This document shows, one piece after another, positions 37,357 through 45,466 of a DNA stretch of 64,000 bases. This DNA is from Aeromicrobium chenweiae. Its GTDB lineage: Bacteria > Actinomycetota > Actinomycetes > Propionibacteriales > Nocardioidaceae. Every line of letters starts with the position of its first letter. Within the stretch, counting starts at the first letter, position 1. The stretch spans positions 1,116,001 through 1,180,000 of the forward strand of contig NZ_CP026952.1 in the NCBI RefSeq assembly GCF_003065605.1, in the 5' to 3' direction. The notes beneath the pieces are model-generated. The model was not told the origin of the DNA and ran no database searches. It saw nothing but the letters and a program-made list of their open reading frames with translations. A program made the translations under genes and the position numbers.

Positions 37357-38841
37357 CTACGTCGCCAGGCGTGACAGCCCCACGAGCACGACCGGCACCG
37401 TCACCCAGCCGATCGCGAGGACGATGTGGACCCGGCGCAGGGAGCGGCTCGAGAGCTCGTCGTCCCGTCTGATCAGCAGGCTGCCGGCCATCAGGGCCAG
37501 CATCGGCAGGAACACCGGCCAGTAGCGGGGCGACGCGATGTGGACGAACGGCTGGGTCATGAGGGCGGCGGTGACCAGGGACGCCAGGATCGTCACGACC
37601 TGGATCCGGGCGGGCGTCCGCCGGACGAGCAGGACGCTGGCCGCGGCCAGCACCAGGGTCGCGAAGTAGAGCGTCTTGGTCACGTGCACGTCCAGGCGCG
37701 AGACGACGTCGGGATCCGTGATCTCCAGGCGAGGCGGTTCGCCACCGGCGTCCTTGGCCCGGAAGGCGTTCTCGAAGCCGGTGGGCTCGAACACGTAGCG
37801 CCCGACGTTGTCCAGCACGTCGGTCGCGTAGGACGACGGCGTGACGCCCTCCAACGCGTGGTCCGCCATCCGGCGCTGGACGTCGAGCTGGTTCTCTCCC
37901 GTGCGCGCGGCGACGTCCCGGGCGAAGTCGGCCATGACGTACCAGGTGTTGCCGGGCGGGCAGGGACCGAAGCACATCTCGTCCTGGTTGCCGAAGGCGT
38001 AGCCGATGGACAGGGGGAGGGTGGTCGTCGTCGTCACCCGGGCGTCGAAGGTCCGGCTGACGGTGTACGACCACGGCAGCATCATGACGGCCAGGACGGC
38101 TGCGGCGAGGCCGCAGCCCAGCAGCGCCCGGGTGCGCTGGCTCCCGCGCGTCCAGCACAGCACCGCGATGGCCGACAGGACGAGGAGACCGGCGACGAGC
38201 GGCAGGGTGCTCGAGCGCAGGTAGAGCGCCGCGCCGAGGAGGACGCCGAGGAGCGCGGCGTCGCGCCACCGCGGAGCCCGGCCCGCGGCCAGGCTGCGCC
38301 ACATGCGGACGAGCTGGGCGACGACCACGACGAGGACGAGGCCGGCCGAGAGGTCACCCCACATCGTGTAGGAGTACAGCACCCACATCGGCACGAGCGC
38401 CGGGACGACCGCCAGGGCTGCCGCCAGCTGCCAGGCGACGACACGGAAGACGATCGCGACCGCGCCGAGGAACAGCACGAGGGTCAGGACGCCCACGTAG
38501 ATCCGTGCCGCGGGCACGCTGGCACCGGGCGCGACCAGGTACAGCGGGGTCAGGAGGGTCGACATGCCCGGCATGAACCACCCGTTGCCGATGACGTGCT
38601 CCTGCAGGTCGCTGATCGGCACCCCCTGCCCGGAGAAGAAGGAGCGGAGCGCCCGGGCCATCGCCTGGCCTCCGGCGGAGTAGGCCTTCTCGTCGCCCAG
38701 CAGCGGAGTGCGCACCGCGATGGGGAGCAGGGCCACCTTGAGGACGACGTGGAGCGCCAGGAGCCCCGCCACGAGGCGGACGGGCGTGACCGAACGCGCC
38801 GCGGCCGCGAGTCGCGGCCGCACCGAGGTGGGGACGGTCAT
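37357..38841 (-). CDS. Membrane glycosyltransferase-like protein (GT-C type)
   Basis: 494 residues from the ATG at 38841, overlapping the epimerase stop (ATGA). An acidic loop after the first helix (RTPLLGDEKAYS) and many membrane helices resemble GT-C transferases that use polyprenyl-phosphate sugars. A long extracytoplasmic stretch (TFDARVTTT... to ...EPTGFENAF) lies in the middle. The sugar donor would come from the GT2 enzyme of the same operon. Family assignment is by topology and context. Confidence 0.7.
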   Translation of the reverse strand: MTVPTSVRPRLAAAARSVTPVRLVAGLLALHVVLKVALLPIAVRTPLLGDEKAYSAGGQAMARALRSFFSGQGVPISDLQEHVIGNGWFMPGMSTLLTPLYLVAPGASVPAARIYVGVLTLVLFLGAVAIVFRVVAWQLAAALAVVPALVPMWVLYSYTMWGDLSAGLVLVVVVAQLVRMWRSLAAGRAPRWRDAALLGVLLGAALYLRSSTLPLVAGLLVLSAIAVLCWTRGSQRTRALLGCGLAAAVLAVMMLPWSYTVSRTFDARVTTTTTLPLSIGYAFGNQDEMCFGPCPPGNTWYVMADFARDVAARTGENQLDVQRRMADHALEGVTPSSYATDVLDNVGRYVFEPTGFENAFRAKDAGGEPPRLEITDPDVVSRLDVHVTKTLYFATLVLAAASVLLVRRTPARIQVVTILASLVTAALMTQPFVHIASPRYWPVFLPMLALMAGSLLIRRDDELSSRSLRRVHIVLAIGWVTVPVVLVGLSRLAT

Positions 38842-39785
38842 CGGCGAAGGCCCTCCGACACGTTCTGGAGGGTCGCGTGGATCCCCGCGGGCAGCGGGGT
38901 GGACGCGAGGTGGTCGAGCGACGGCCACACCTCGGAGCGAAAACGCAGGTCCTTGGCCTGGAACCGGGCGTTCGGCGAGGTGCCGACGACGATCGGGGCG
39001 CGTCGGCGGCTGACCCGTCTGAGCTCACCGATGATCAGCGCGAGGGAGGCCGGCGCCTGGGACGCGAGGATCTTGACGACGACGGTGCCGTCGGGCTCGG
39101 CCGACAGCAGGTGGCTCCCGGCCAGCACCATCTGCGCCGCGTCGCCGACGAACAGGTAGTCGCGGGTGGTGTCCAGCGACACGTACATGGTCATCGGGGA
39201 GCGCTGCCACTGCGCGCGGCACAGCTGGGAGATGACGCCCTGCGGCTTGCTCAGGTCCTGGCCCGGGCCGTAGAGGTTGGACAGCCGGCCGATCAGCACC
39301 GAGACACCGTGGTCGGCGAGTCGTCGAACGGCCTCTTCGTTCGCGAGCTTGGCCTCGCCGTAGGGGGCCAGCGCGATCGGCGCCGTCGACTCGGTGAACG
39401 GGGGAGCGGCCGACCCGGCATAGACGCCGCCGGCGGACGACGCGAGGAAGACCCGCACCCGCGACTCGCGGTGCCGGAGGTGGGCCTCGTCCAGTTCGGT
39501 CATGAACGATCGGAACGTCTCGACCTCGACCGCCAGCATCTCGGGGGTGGTGGCGACCACCCCCGCGCCCGCGCACCACAGGAGGGTGACGTCGTCGTGC
39601 AGCGTCAGGATCCGCTGGGCGTCGGCGGCGAGGACCTCGACGGCGCGGGCCGGATCACCCCACGGCACGTGGCTGAGGTGCACGGTGTGGCCGGCGATCT
39701 CGGCGGCACGCGTGACGGCGCTGCCGAGCATGCCGTGGGCCCCGACGATCCAGTCCGCCGGGGAGTCAGCTCTGGGCGACGCCAT
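38838..39785 (-). CDS. NAD-dependent epimerase/dehydratase family protein
   Basis: 315 residues of the extended SDR family. The cofactor region is IVGAHGMLGSAV; the catalytic Tyr-Lys lies in YGEAKLANEEA, and the upstream SSAGGVYAG supplies the Ser. It probably makes a nucleotide-sugar for the surface polysaccharide. It overlaps the GT2 gene by 20 bp and the membrane transferase gene by 4 bp. The reaction (epimerase, reductase or dehydratase) is not defined by the sequence. Confidence 0.84.
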   Translation of the reverse strand: MASPRADSPADWIVGAHGMLGSAVTRAAEIAGHTVHLSHVPWGDPARAVEVLAADAQRILTLHDDVTLLWCAGAGVVATTPEMLAVEVETFRSFMTELDEAHLRHRESRVRVFLASSAGGVYAGSAAPPFTESTAPIALAPYGEAKLANEEAVRRLADHGVSVLIGRLSNLYGPGQDLSKPQGVISQLCRAQWQRSPMTMYVSLDTTRDYLFVGDAAQMVLAGSHLLSAEPDGTVVVKILASQAPASLALIIGELRRVSRRRAPIVVGTSPNARFQAKDLRFRSEVWPSLDHLASTPLPAGIHATLQNVSEGLRR

Positions 39786-40764
39786 CGGGAGCGCGTCCGA
39801 GCGGGCCGAGCTGGGGGTCGCTCGTGATCAGGTACGGCGGCTTGCCCATCGCCATGCTCACGGCGACCCCGACGTACTCGGCGATCACGCCCAGGGAGAA
39901 CAGGATGACGCCGCCCATCAGCAGCAGCAGGACCACCAGGGACGTCCAGCCCTGGGGTGGTTCGTCGCCGTTGAGCCGGGCGATCACGAAGTAGCAGGCG
40001 ACGGCCGCGCCCAGCACGGCCAGGACGACCCCGAGGAGGCTCACCGCCCGCAGCCCACGGGTGCCGCTGGTCAGGACCATCCTCCAGAAGTGGGACAGGA
40101 GCTTGAGCGTCGAGTAGCCCGACTGGCGATCGCCCTCGGCACGCAGGGTGACGGGTGCCGTCGCGGGCGCATCGGTGACCCACGTCAGCGCGACGTCGAG
40201 GTAGACGCCGTGGCCTGCGTACGCCGCCACGCTGCGCCCGACCTCGCCGAGCACGAGGCGGAACGAGTGGAACGCTGCGGCGTCGGTGCCGCCGGCGATC
40301 AGGTTGATGACCCGCTTCGACGTGCGGGACGTGACGTTGCGGAACGCCGAGTGGGGGGCCGGGTTGACCGGCGCGGCGTAGACGAGCCGGGCCTGTTTCG
40401 CCATCGCGGTGTCCAGCAGGCTGTCGATGTCGGCCGGGTCGTGCTGACCGTCCTCGTCCATCGTGACGATCCAGTCACCCGACGAGCTGGCCATCCCGGC
40501 GATCGTGGCCGGGTGCTGGCCGAAGTTGCGACTGAGCCAGACCGGCAGGATCCACTCGTGCTTCTCGCTGGCCTCGCGCAGCACGTGGTCCGAGTCGTCC
40601 GGGCCGCAGTCGTGGACCAGGATCACCTCGGTGACCCGCATGGTGTGACCGGCGGCCGTGGTGTGCGGCTCGGTGAGTGGCTCGAGCTCCTGGAGGAGGT
40701 CGGGCAGGTGCGTCCCGCCGCGGTACACGGGGATCACGATGGAGATCGTGTGAGGCGAAGTCAC
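39766..40764 (-). CDS. GT2 family glycosyltransferase, polyprenyl-phosphate type
   Basis: 332 residues from a GTG with GGAGG upstream. The N-terminal GT-A domain (SIVIPVYRGG, then MDEDGQHDP with the metal-binding acidic residues) is followed by two C-terminal membrane helices (VSLLGVVLAVLGAAVACYFV and LVVLLLLMGGVILFSLGVIAEYV). That layout matches GtrB/ArnC-like enzymes that load a sugar on polyprenyl phosphate. It starts the operon that ends in GtrA. Confidence 0.9.
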   Translation of the reverse strand: MTSPHTISIVIPVYRGGTHLPDLLQELEPLTEPHTTAAGHTMRVTEVILVHDCGPDDSDHVLREASEKHEWILPVWLSRNFGQHPATIAGMASSSGDWIVTMDEDGQHDPADIDSLLDTAMAKQARLVYAAPVNPAPHSAFRNVTSRTSKRVINLIAGGTDAAAFHSFRLVLGEVGRSVAAYAGHGVYLDVALTWVTDAPATAPVTLRAEGDRQSGYSTLKLLSHFWRMVLTSGTRGLRAVSLLGVVLAVLGAAVACYFVIARLNGDEPPQGWTSLVVLLLLMGGVILFSLGVIAEYVGVAVSMAMGKPPYLITSDPQLGPLGRAPDGVAQS

Positions 40765-40906
40765 AGCATGGCCTCCGGTCGAGGGTCGTCACGAAACTAT
40801 AAGCACGGGATCGCAGAAACGCGTGCCGAGCGCGCAGGTGGCGCGCGTCGTGTTCTCAGCGGCCGCGCCCACCGGCGAATCCTGTCGCCGCGGGGCGAAA
40901 CTGACC

Positions 40907-40934
40907 TTGCGGCCACGTGCCGGCGCACTAGCCT
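40907..40934 (+). promoter_or_regulatory. Leaderless promoter of the methyltransferase gene
   Basis: TTGCGG (40907-40912), 16 bp, then TAGCCT (40929-40934), 6 nt before the ATG at 40941. Confidence 0.5.
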
Positions 40935-40940
40935 GTCCCC

Positions 40941-41708
40941 ATGACATCAACCGGGCGGGGAGGTTCCGCCTCTCTCGCGGCCACGGACTACTGGTGGTAC
41001 CGAGCGCGGACCGCGCTGCTCGGGACGATCCTGGCTCACCGTGTCGGGGCTCCGCAGCGGGTCCTGGACGTCGGCAGTGCGGACGGTCCGAGCGTGGGCT
41101 GGCTGCACGACCACGACGGGCTGCACGTCTCCGTCGACATCGATCCCCGCGGCCTGTCCGCCGGAGGCGTGTGCGGCTCGGCCCTCCTGCTGCCCTTCGG
41201 CGACGACAGCTTCGACGTGGTCGGCGCGTTCGACGTCGTCGAGCACTGCGAGCCCGAGTCCGTCGCGCTGGCCGAGCTGCAGCGGGTGCTCAAGCCGGGC
41301 GGGACGCTCATGCTCTCGGTCCCGGCCTACCAGTGGGCCTGGTCCAGCTTCGACGACGCGAACGGTCATCACCGTCGGTACACGCGCGGGCGCGCGGTCC
41401 GCGCGGTCGAGCTCGCGGGTCTGCAGGTGGACCGGGCGACGTACGCCTTCGCCGCGGTCTTCCCGTTGTTCGCGGCGCAGCGGGTGCTGAAGAGAGCCGT
41501 CGAGCGGCTCCAACGCCGCGGCGCCGCGGCGCCGTCCGACATCGTCGACCTGCCGCCGGTGTCACCCGGCGTGTCCGGGCTGCTCATGGGGCTGTGCCGG
41601 CTCGATCAGCGGCTGCTGCGCCGCACGAACCTGCCGTTCGGGTCGTCGGTCGTGCTGGCAGCGTCCAAGGCGCCGCAGCCGGCCCCACTGGCGAGGAGTC
41701 AGGCGTAG
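40941..41708 (+). CDS. Class I SAM-dependent methyltransferase
   Basis: 255 residues. The SAM-binding motif VLDVGSADGPS and motif II region FDVVGAFDVVEHCEPE identify a Methyltransf_11-type fold; no membrane helix is obvious. It probably methylates a sugar, lipid or nucleotide-sugar of the adjacent surface polysaccharide, inferred from position only. The 3' end overlaps the convergent hypothetical gene by 10 bp. Confidence 0.86.
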   Translation: MTSTGRGGSASLAATDYWWYRARTALLGTILAHRVGAPQRVLDVGSADGPSVGWLHDHDGLHVSVDIDPRGLSAGGVCGSALLLPFGDDSFDVVGAFDVVEHCEPESVALAELQRVLKPGGTLMLSVPAYQWAWSSFDDANGHHRRYTRGRAVRAVELAGLQVDRATYAFAAVFPLFAAQRVLKRAVERLQRRGAAAPSDIVDLPPVSPGVSGLLMGLCRLDQRLLRRTNLPFGSSVVLAASKAPQPAPLARSQA

Positions 41709-42325
41709 GTCGGCATCCGCAGGTGGTGGATGACCTCGTGGAACTGTCCGCGGACGTCCTCGGGCAACCAGATCACGTGGTTGGAGGCCGAGGCCATGTC
41801 GACGTCCTCCTGCAGGGTGACGACGTCACTGACCTGACGCGGCTGGTCGCGCTGGGGTTCCTCGAACTCCAGCAGGGAGATGCGCATCGTGATCCCGAAC
41901 GGGTTGGGGTTGACCAGGCCGATGCCCCAGAACTCGCCGGGGTCCGCCGTCGCCTTCTGCTCCAGGTCGATCATGACCGACGTGACGTCCTTCTCCAGGG
42001 CGGGATGGTCCACCTCCTCGGCCGCGGCGAGCTCGACGCGCACCCCGCGCACGAGGTGGGAGCCCTGCCCGTCGAACCGCAGGACGTCCGTGAGGACTCC
42101 GGCGGCGGGAAGGAGCGGGCCGCCGCGGTGTGAGCCGTTCACCCCCTGCGTGACGACGTGGGGGAGCTCGCGGCCGTAGACGTCGTACGCGACGAAGCGC
42201 AGCGTGGGGACGACGGACACCTCGGTGTTGTTGCGGATCGTCAGCATCTGGTCGGGCGACCCGTCGGTCGAGATCGCCACGTAGGTGACCGAGAACGGAG
42301 GCGGGGTGCGGGGACGTCGCTTCAC
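41699..42325 (-). CDS. Conserved-looking hypothetical protein, beta-rich
   Basis: I do not recognise this 208-residue protein. A GTG start at 42325 is chosen because the longer ATG at 42388 adds a low-complexity, Pro/Ala-rich stretch. It has no signal peptide or membrane helix. Alternating hydrophobic stretches (MLTIRNNTEVSVVPTLRFVAYDVYG, VRVELAAAEEV, ITMRISLLEFEE) suggest a beta-sandwich. It lies between the methyltransferase and the teichoic-acid-like cluster on the opposite strand, and may serve the surface polysaccharide locus. Codon-position GC pattern agrees with a real gene. Confidence 0.6.
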   Translation of the reverse strand: MKRRPRTPPPFSVTYVAISTDGSPDQMLTIRNNTEVSVVPTLRFVAYDVYGRELPHVVTQGVNGSHRGGPLLPAAGVLTDVLRFDGQGSHLVRGVRVELAAAEEVDHPALEKDVTSVMIDLEQKATADPGEFWGIGLVNPNPFGITMRISLLEFEEPQRDQPRQVSDVVTLQEDVDMASASNHVIWLPEDVRGQFHEVIHHLRMPTYA

Positions 42326-42497
42326 GGCCCCGAGCCTAGCGCCGGTCGCGGGGGGCGGGTCGGCACCGCCCGTGGTCGCCGACGCCACGGACCCTCACGG
42401 AAAGACGTGCTATGGCCTTGTAAGGTGAATCTGTTCGAGTCGGGGGCGGCCAGCTGGGTGGACCTCGACGTGGCGGCGATGATGGAGGCAAGTCCGA

Positions 42498-42998
42498 GTG
42501 GTCGTGGATCCGGACGTGGAGGTCGCCAAGCTCCGAGAGAAGCTGCGCCTGTGCCAGCTCGAGCTCGCCAAGGCTCGTCGTCAGCAGGAGGAGCTCGCCG
42601 AGGCGAGTCTCTCGCACGACGAGACGGAACAGCGCCTCGTCGATCTGACTCGTCGACTCGACGGGCGCCTCGTGCAAGGAGAGTCGGTCACTGGACCGCG
42701 TGGCTGGCTCAAGCGCCGCGTCCTCTCGACCATGCCGAGTCCGGACGAGGATGACGATCTGGCTGTCCTCCGGTCCTCGGCGTTGATGGACGGGCCGTGG
42801 TACTTCCAGCAGTACCCCGAGGTTGCCTCGACCGGTCTGAGCGCGTCACTGCACTACCTGCGCCACGGGGCGGGTCAGGGCAAGGACCCCGGTCCGGAGT
42901 TCGTGACGGCCACCTACCGTGAGCAGCACCCCGAGATCGCGGACGGAGTGAACCCGCTGGTGCACTTCCTGCGTCTGGCGTCGGAGCCTGCGCGGTGA
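42498..42998 (+). CDS. Coiled-coil protein with polysaccharide-polymerase repeat module
   Basis: 166 residues from a GTG with GGAGG 9 nt upstream. Residues 6-57 are charged and heptad-like (coiled coil). Residues 92-163 carry the module SALMDGPWYFQQYPEVA...SLHYLRHG and GVNPLVHFLRLA, found as repeats in glycerophosphotransferase-type glycan polymerases. There is no catalytic domain. The stop overlaps the next gene's GTG, so it is probably an accessory subunit or targeting part of the polymerase encoded next. Also similar in module to the following two proteins. Confidence 0.68.
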   Translation: MVVDPDVEVAKLREKLRLCQLELAKARRQQEELAEASLSHDETEQRLVDLTRRLDGRLVQGESVTGPRGWLKRRVLSTMPSPDEDDDLAVLRSSALMDGPWYFQQYPEVASTGLSASLHYLRHGAGQGKDPGPEFVTATYREQHPEIADGVNPLVHFLRLASEPAR

Positions 42999-45466
42999 CG
43001 ACCCACGAGGTCGACGAAGAACGCCTGCGGCGCGAGATGGCCCTCGTGACCGACCTCGTCGACGAGACGTTCTACCTCCGGGGCAACCCCTCGGTCGAGG
43101 CCACCGGCCTCAGTGCGCTCGAGCACTTCTGCCGCATCGGCTGGCGCGAGCTGCGCAAGCCCAACCCCGACTTCGACGTGTGGTGGTACTGGTCCGTGCA
43201 CCTGGACCCGGCCGACGACGCGGTCAACCCGCTGGTCCACTGGGCGAGCGAGGGCCGCGAGGCCGGGCTGAGCACGCGTCCGACGGGCGCCGACGTCCGT
43301 CCGGTGGGCAGCGGCACCTCCCTGCCTCGCGATCGGCCGGTACGACGGGCGGTGCTGTTCGCCGGGTTCGACGTCGACGGCGAGGTGGACGAGTCGGTCG
43401 TCGCCCTGCTGCGGGACCTCTCGCGCCACGGCGACGTCTTCTACCTGTTCGACGGCTACCTCGCGCCCCGCGAGCTGGACAAGATCCGGGACATCACCGT
43501 CGGTGCGTGGGGGATCCGCCACGGCGCGTACGACTTCGGCTCGTACGCGATGCTGGCCCGCGAGCTGGTCGGCTGGGACCGCCTGGCCGGGTACGACGAG
43601 GTGCTCTTCGTCAACGACAGCTGCTTCGCGGTCCGGCCGCTGGACGAGCTGTTCGCCGAGATGGACGCCCGGGACTGCGACTGGTGGGGCCTGCAGGCCA
43701 CCAAGGGCATCATCGACGTCCGCGACGACCCGTTCCGCAGCCTCTCCGAGCCCGTGGCGCTCGCGACCGCGCTGCGCGAGCACGCGGAGGACTTCGAGCG
43801 CGAGTCGATCTACAACTTCCACGTCGGCTCGTACTTCTTGGCGTTCCGGCGTCCTGTCCTGGACGATCCGCTGTTCCGGCGGCTGATGGACTCGGTCGCG
43901 CCACAGGCCGGCAAGCGGCTGGTCGTCCACAAGTACGAGATCGGGCTGACGCACCTGCTGCTCGGCCGCGGACACGCCCTCGACACGTTCATGGCGGACC
44001 TGTATCCGTACCACCCGCTGTTCAGCGACTGGGCGTTCGTGATGATCGGACGAGGCTTCCCGCTGCTCAAGCGGTACTTCATCTACCAGAACCACTACAA
44101 CGTCCCCGGACTCGTGCGCTGGAAGGAACGGCTCCTCGAGGTGGCGCCGGGAGCCGACGTCGAGCAGTTCGAACGCACCTTGGTCCGGACCGCGCCGGAC
44201 GACCGCCTGAAGCGCAGCTTCGCGATCACGACCGACGCCGCCGGCGACGTCGTGGTGCCGGAGGTCCTCCGCGGGCCCCAGTTCAGGCGTGTCGACAAGA
44301 GCACCGTCAAACGGCCCGATCTCTGGGTGTTCGCCGTGGACGGCGGGACCCACCGGCTGCCCGACAACAGCAGGGCGATCCTCGAGGCCGTCCGCGACGA
44401 CCCGACGATCACCAAGGTCGTCCTGACCCGCAGCCGCCGGGTCGAGCTGGCCGGCGCGAACGTCGTCGTCGAGCCGCTGCTCAGCCCGGCCGGCCGCGAC
44501 CACCTGCTGCGGGCCGGGACGGTGTTCGTGCGCGCGAGCATGCGCAACACGCTCGCCGCCCCCGTGCAGACCGACCAACGGGCCGTCGTCATGGTCCGCG
44601 ACGGGCTGCAGCTCGAGCGGGCGGGACGTGCCGCGGAGGCACCCGCGCCGCCGGAGGGTCGGCCTGGAGCCGACCGCGGTGAGCGGCTCGTCCACCCCAT
44701 TCCCGGGCACCCGCTGGCCGGCATCCTCGTCGCCTCCGACGTGGACCGCCTCGCGACCCTGGCCACGCACTGGCCGGCCCGGTTCGAGGACACCTGGTCC
44801 ACCGGCATCCCCGCACACGACTTCCTGTGGGCGGACACGGACGCCCTCCCCGACGACCTGGCCGCCCAGGTCGCCGCAGTCGAGGCAGAGGTGCGGGGCC
44901 GCCGCCTGCTGCTGTTCGCTCCGACCCAGCGCACGCTGGCGGGGGAGCGTGCGGCGTACCGGTTCACCGACGCCGAGATCGACCGGTTGCGGGCCTGGTG
45001 CGAGCGGCACGACGCGGTGATCGGCCTGCGGGAGGCGGCCGGCGACCTCGTCCGCCCGTACGCGCAGCAGCTCGGCGACCTCGCCCTCGACCTGTCGCGC
45101 ACCCGCTACGCGTCCGACCACGCGGTGCTGCGTGCGACCCACGCCGTGCTGACCGACTACTCGGGCCTCGCCCTCGACCATGCCACGACCGGACGTCCGG
45201 TCATCGCCTTCGCCCACGACCTCGACGTCGCCGCCGGCCGGCTCCTGTACGACCTCGAGCACTTCTTTCCCGGTCCGGTCTGCCGCGACTTCGACTCGCT
45301 CGAGGCCGAGCTGGAGACCGTGCTGGACCGCCCGCTGTCCCGCCGCGAGCAGCGCGTGCGCGAGATGCTGGTCGACCACCCCGGTCACGGCAACGTCGAC
45401 CGGGTCATGGCGCACCTCGTCGAGGAGGGCGCGATGGCGTCGAGCCCGAGGAGTGACGCCGTATGA
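42995..45466 (+). CDS. RgpF/TagF-like two-domain protein with inactivated C-terminal transferase
   Basis: 823 residues. After the WWYW...NPLVHW module (about residues 62-85) comes an RgpF-like glycosyltransferase region with LFVNDSCFAVRPLDELF. The C-terminal half aligns with CDP-glycerol glycerophosphotransferases (TagF family), yet the WHGxPLK motif is replaced by VRDGLQLE (His to Asp536) and the second catalytic His by Ala681 (LREAAGD). The paralogue encoded next keeps both. It starts by a GTGA overlap and ends by an ATGA overlap. The C-terminal half is probably structural. Confidence 0.8.
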   Translation: MTTHEVDEERLRREMALVTDLVDETFYLRGNPSVEATGLSALEHFCRIGWRELRKPNPDFDVWWYWSVHLDPADDAVNPLVHWASEGREAGLSTRPTGADVRPVGSGTSLPRDRPVRRAVLFAGFDVDGEVDESVVALLRDLSRHGDVFYLFDGYLAPRELDKIRDITVGAWGIRHGAYDFGSYAMLARELVGWDRLAGYDEVLFVNDSCFAVRPLDELFAEMDARDCDWWGLQATKGIIDVRDDPFRSLSEPVALATALREHAEDFERESIYNFHVGSYFLAFRRPVLDDPLFRRLMDSVAPQAGKRLVVHKYEIGLTHLLLGRGHALDTFMADLYPYHPLFSDWAFVMIGRGFPLLKRYFIYQNHYNVPGLVRWKERLLEVAPGADVEQFERTLVRTAPDDRLKRSFAITTDAAGDVVVPEVLRGPQFRRVDKSTVKRPDLWVFAVDGGTHRLPDNSRAILEAVRDDPTITKVVLTRSRRVELAGANVVVEPLLSPAGRDHLLRAGTVFVRASMRNTLAAPVQTDQRAVVMVRDGLQLERAGRAAEAPAPPEGRPGADRGERLVHPIPGHPLAGILVASDVDRLATLATHWPARFEDTWSTGIPAHDFLWADTDALPDDLAAQVAAVEAEVRGRRLLLFAPTQRTLAGERAAYRFTDAEIDRLRAWCERHDAVIGLREAAGDLVRPYAQQLGDLALDLSRTRYASDHAVLRATHAVLTDYSGLALDHATTGRPVIAFAHDLDVAAGRLLYDLEHFFPGPVCRDFDSLEAELETVLDRPLSRREQRVREMLVDHPGHGNVDRVMAHLVEEGAMASSPRSDAV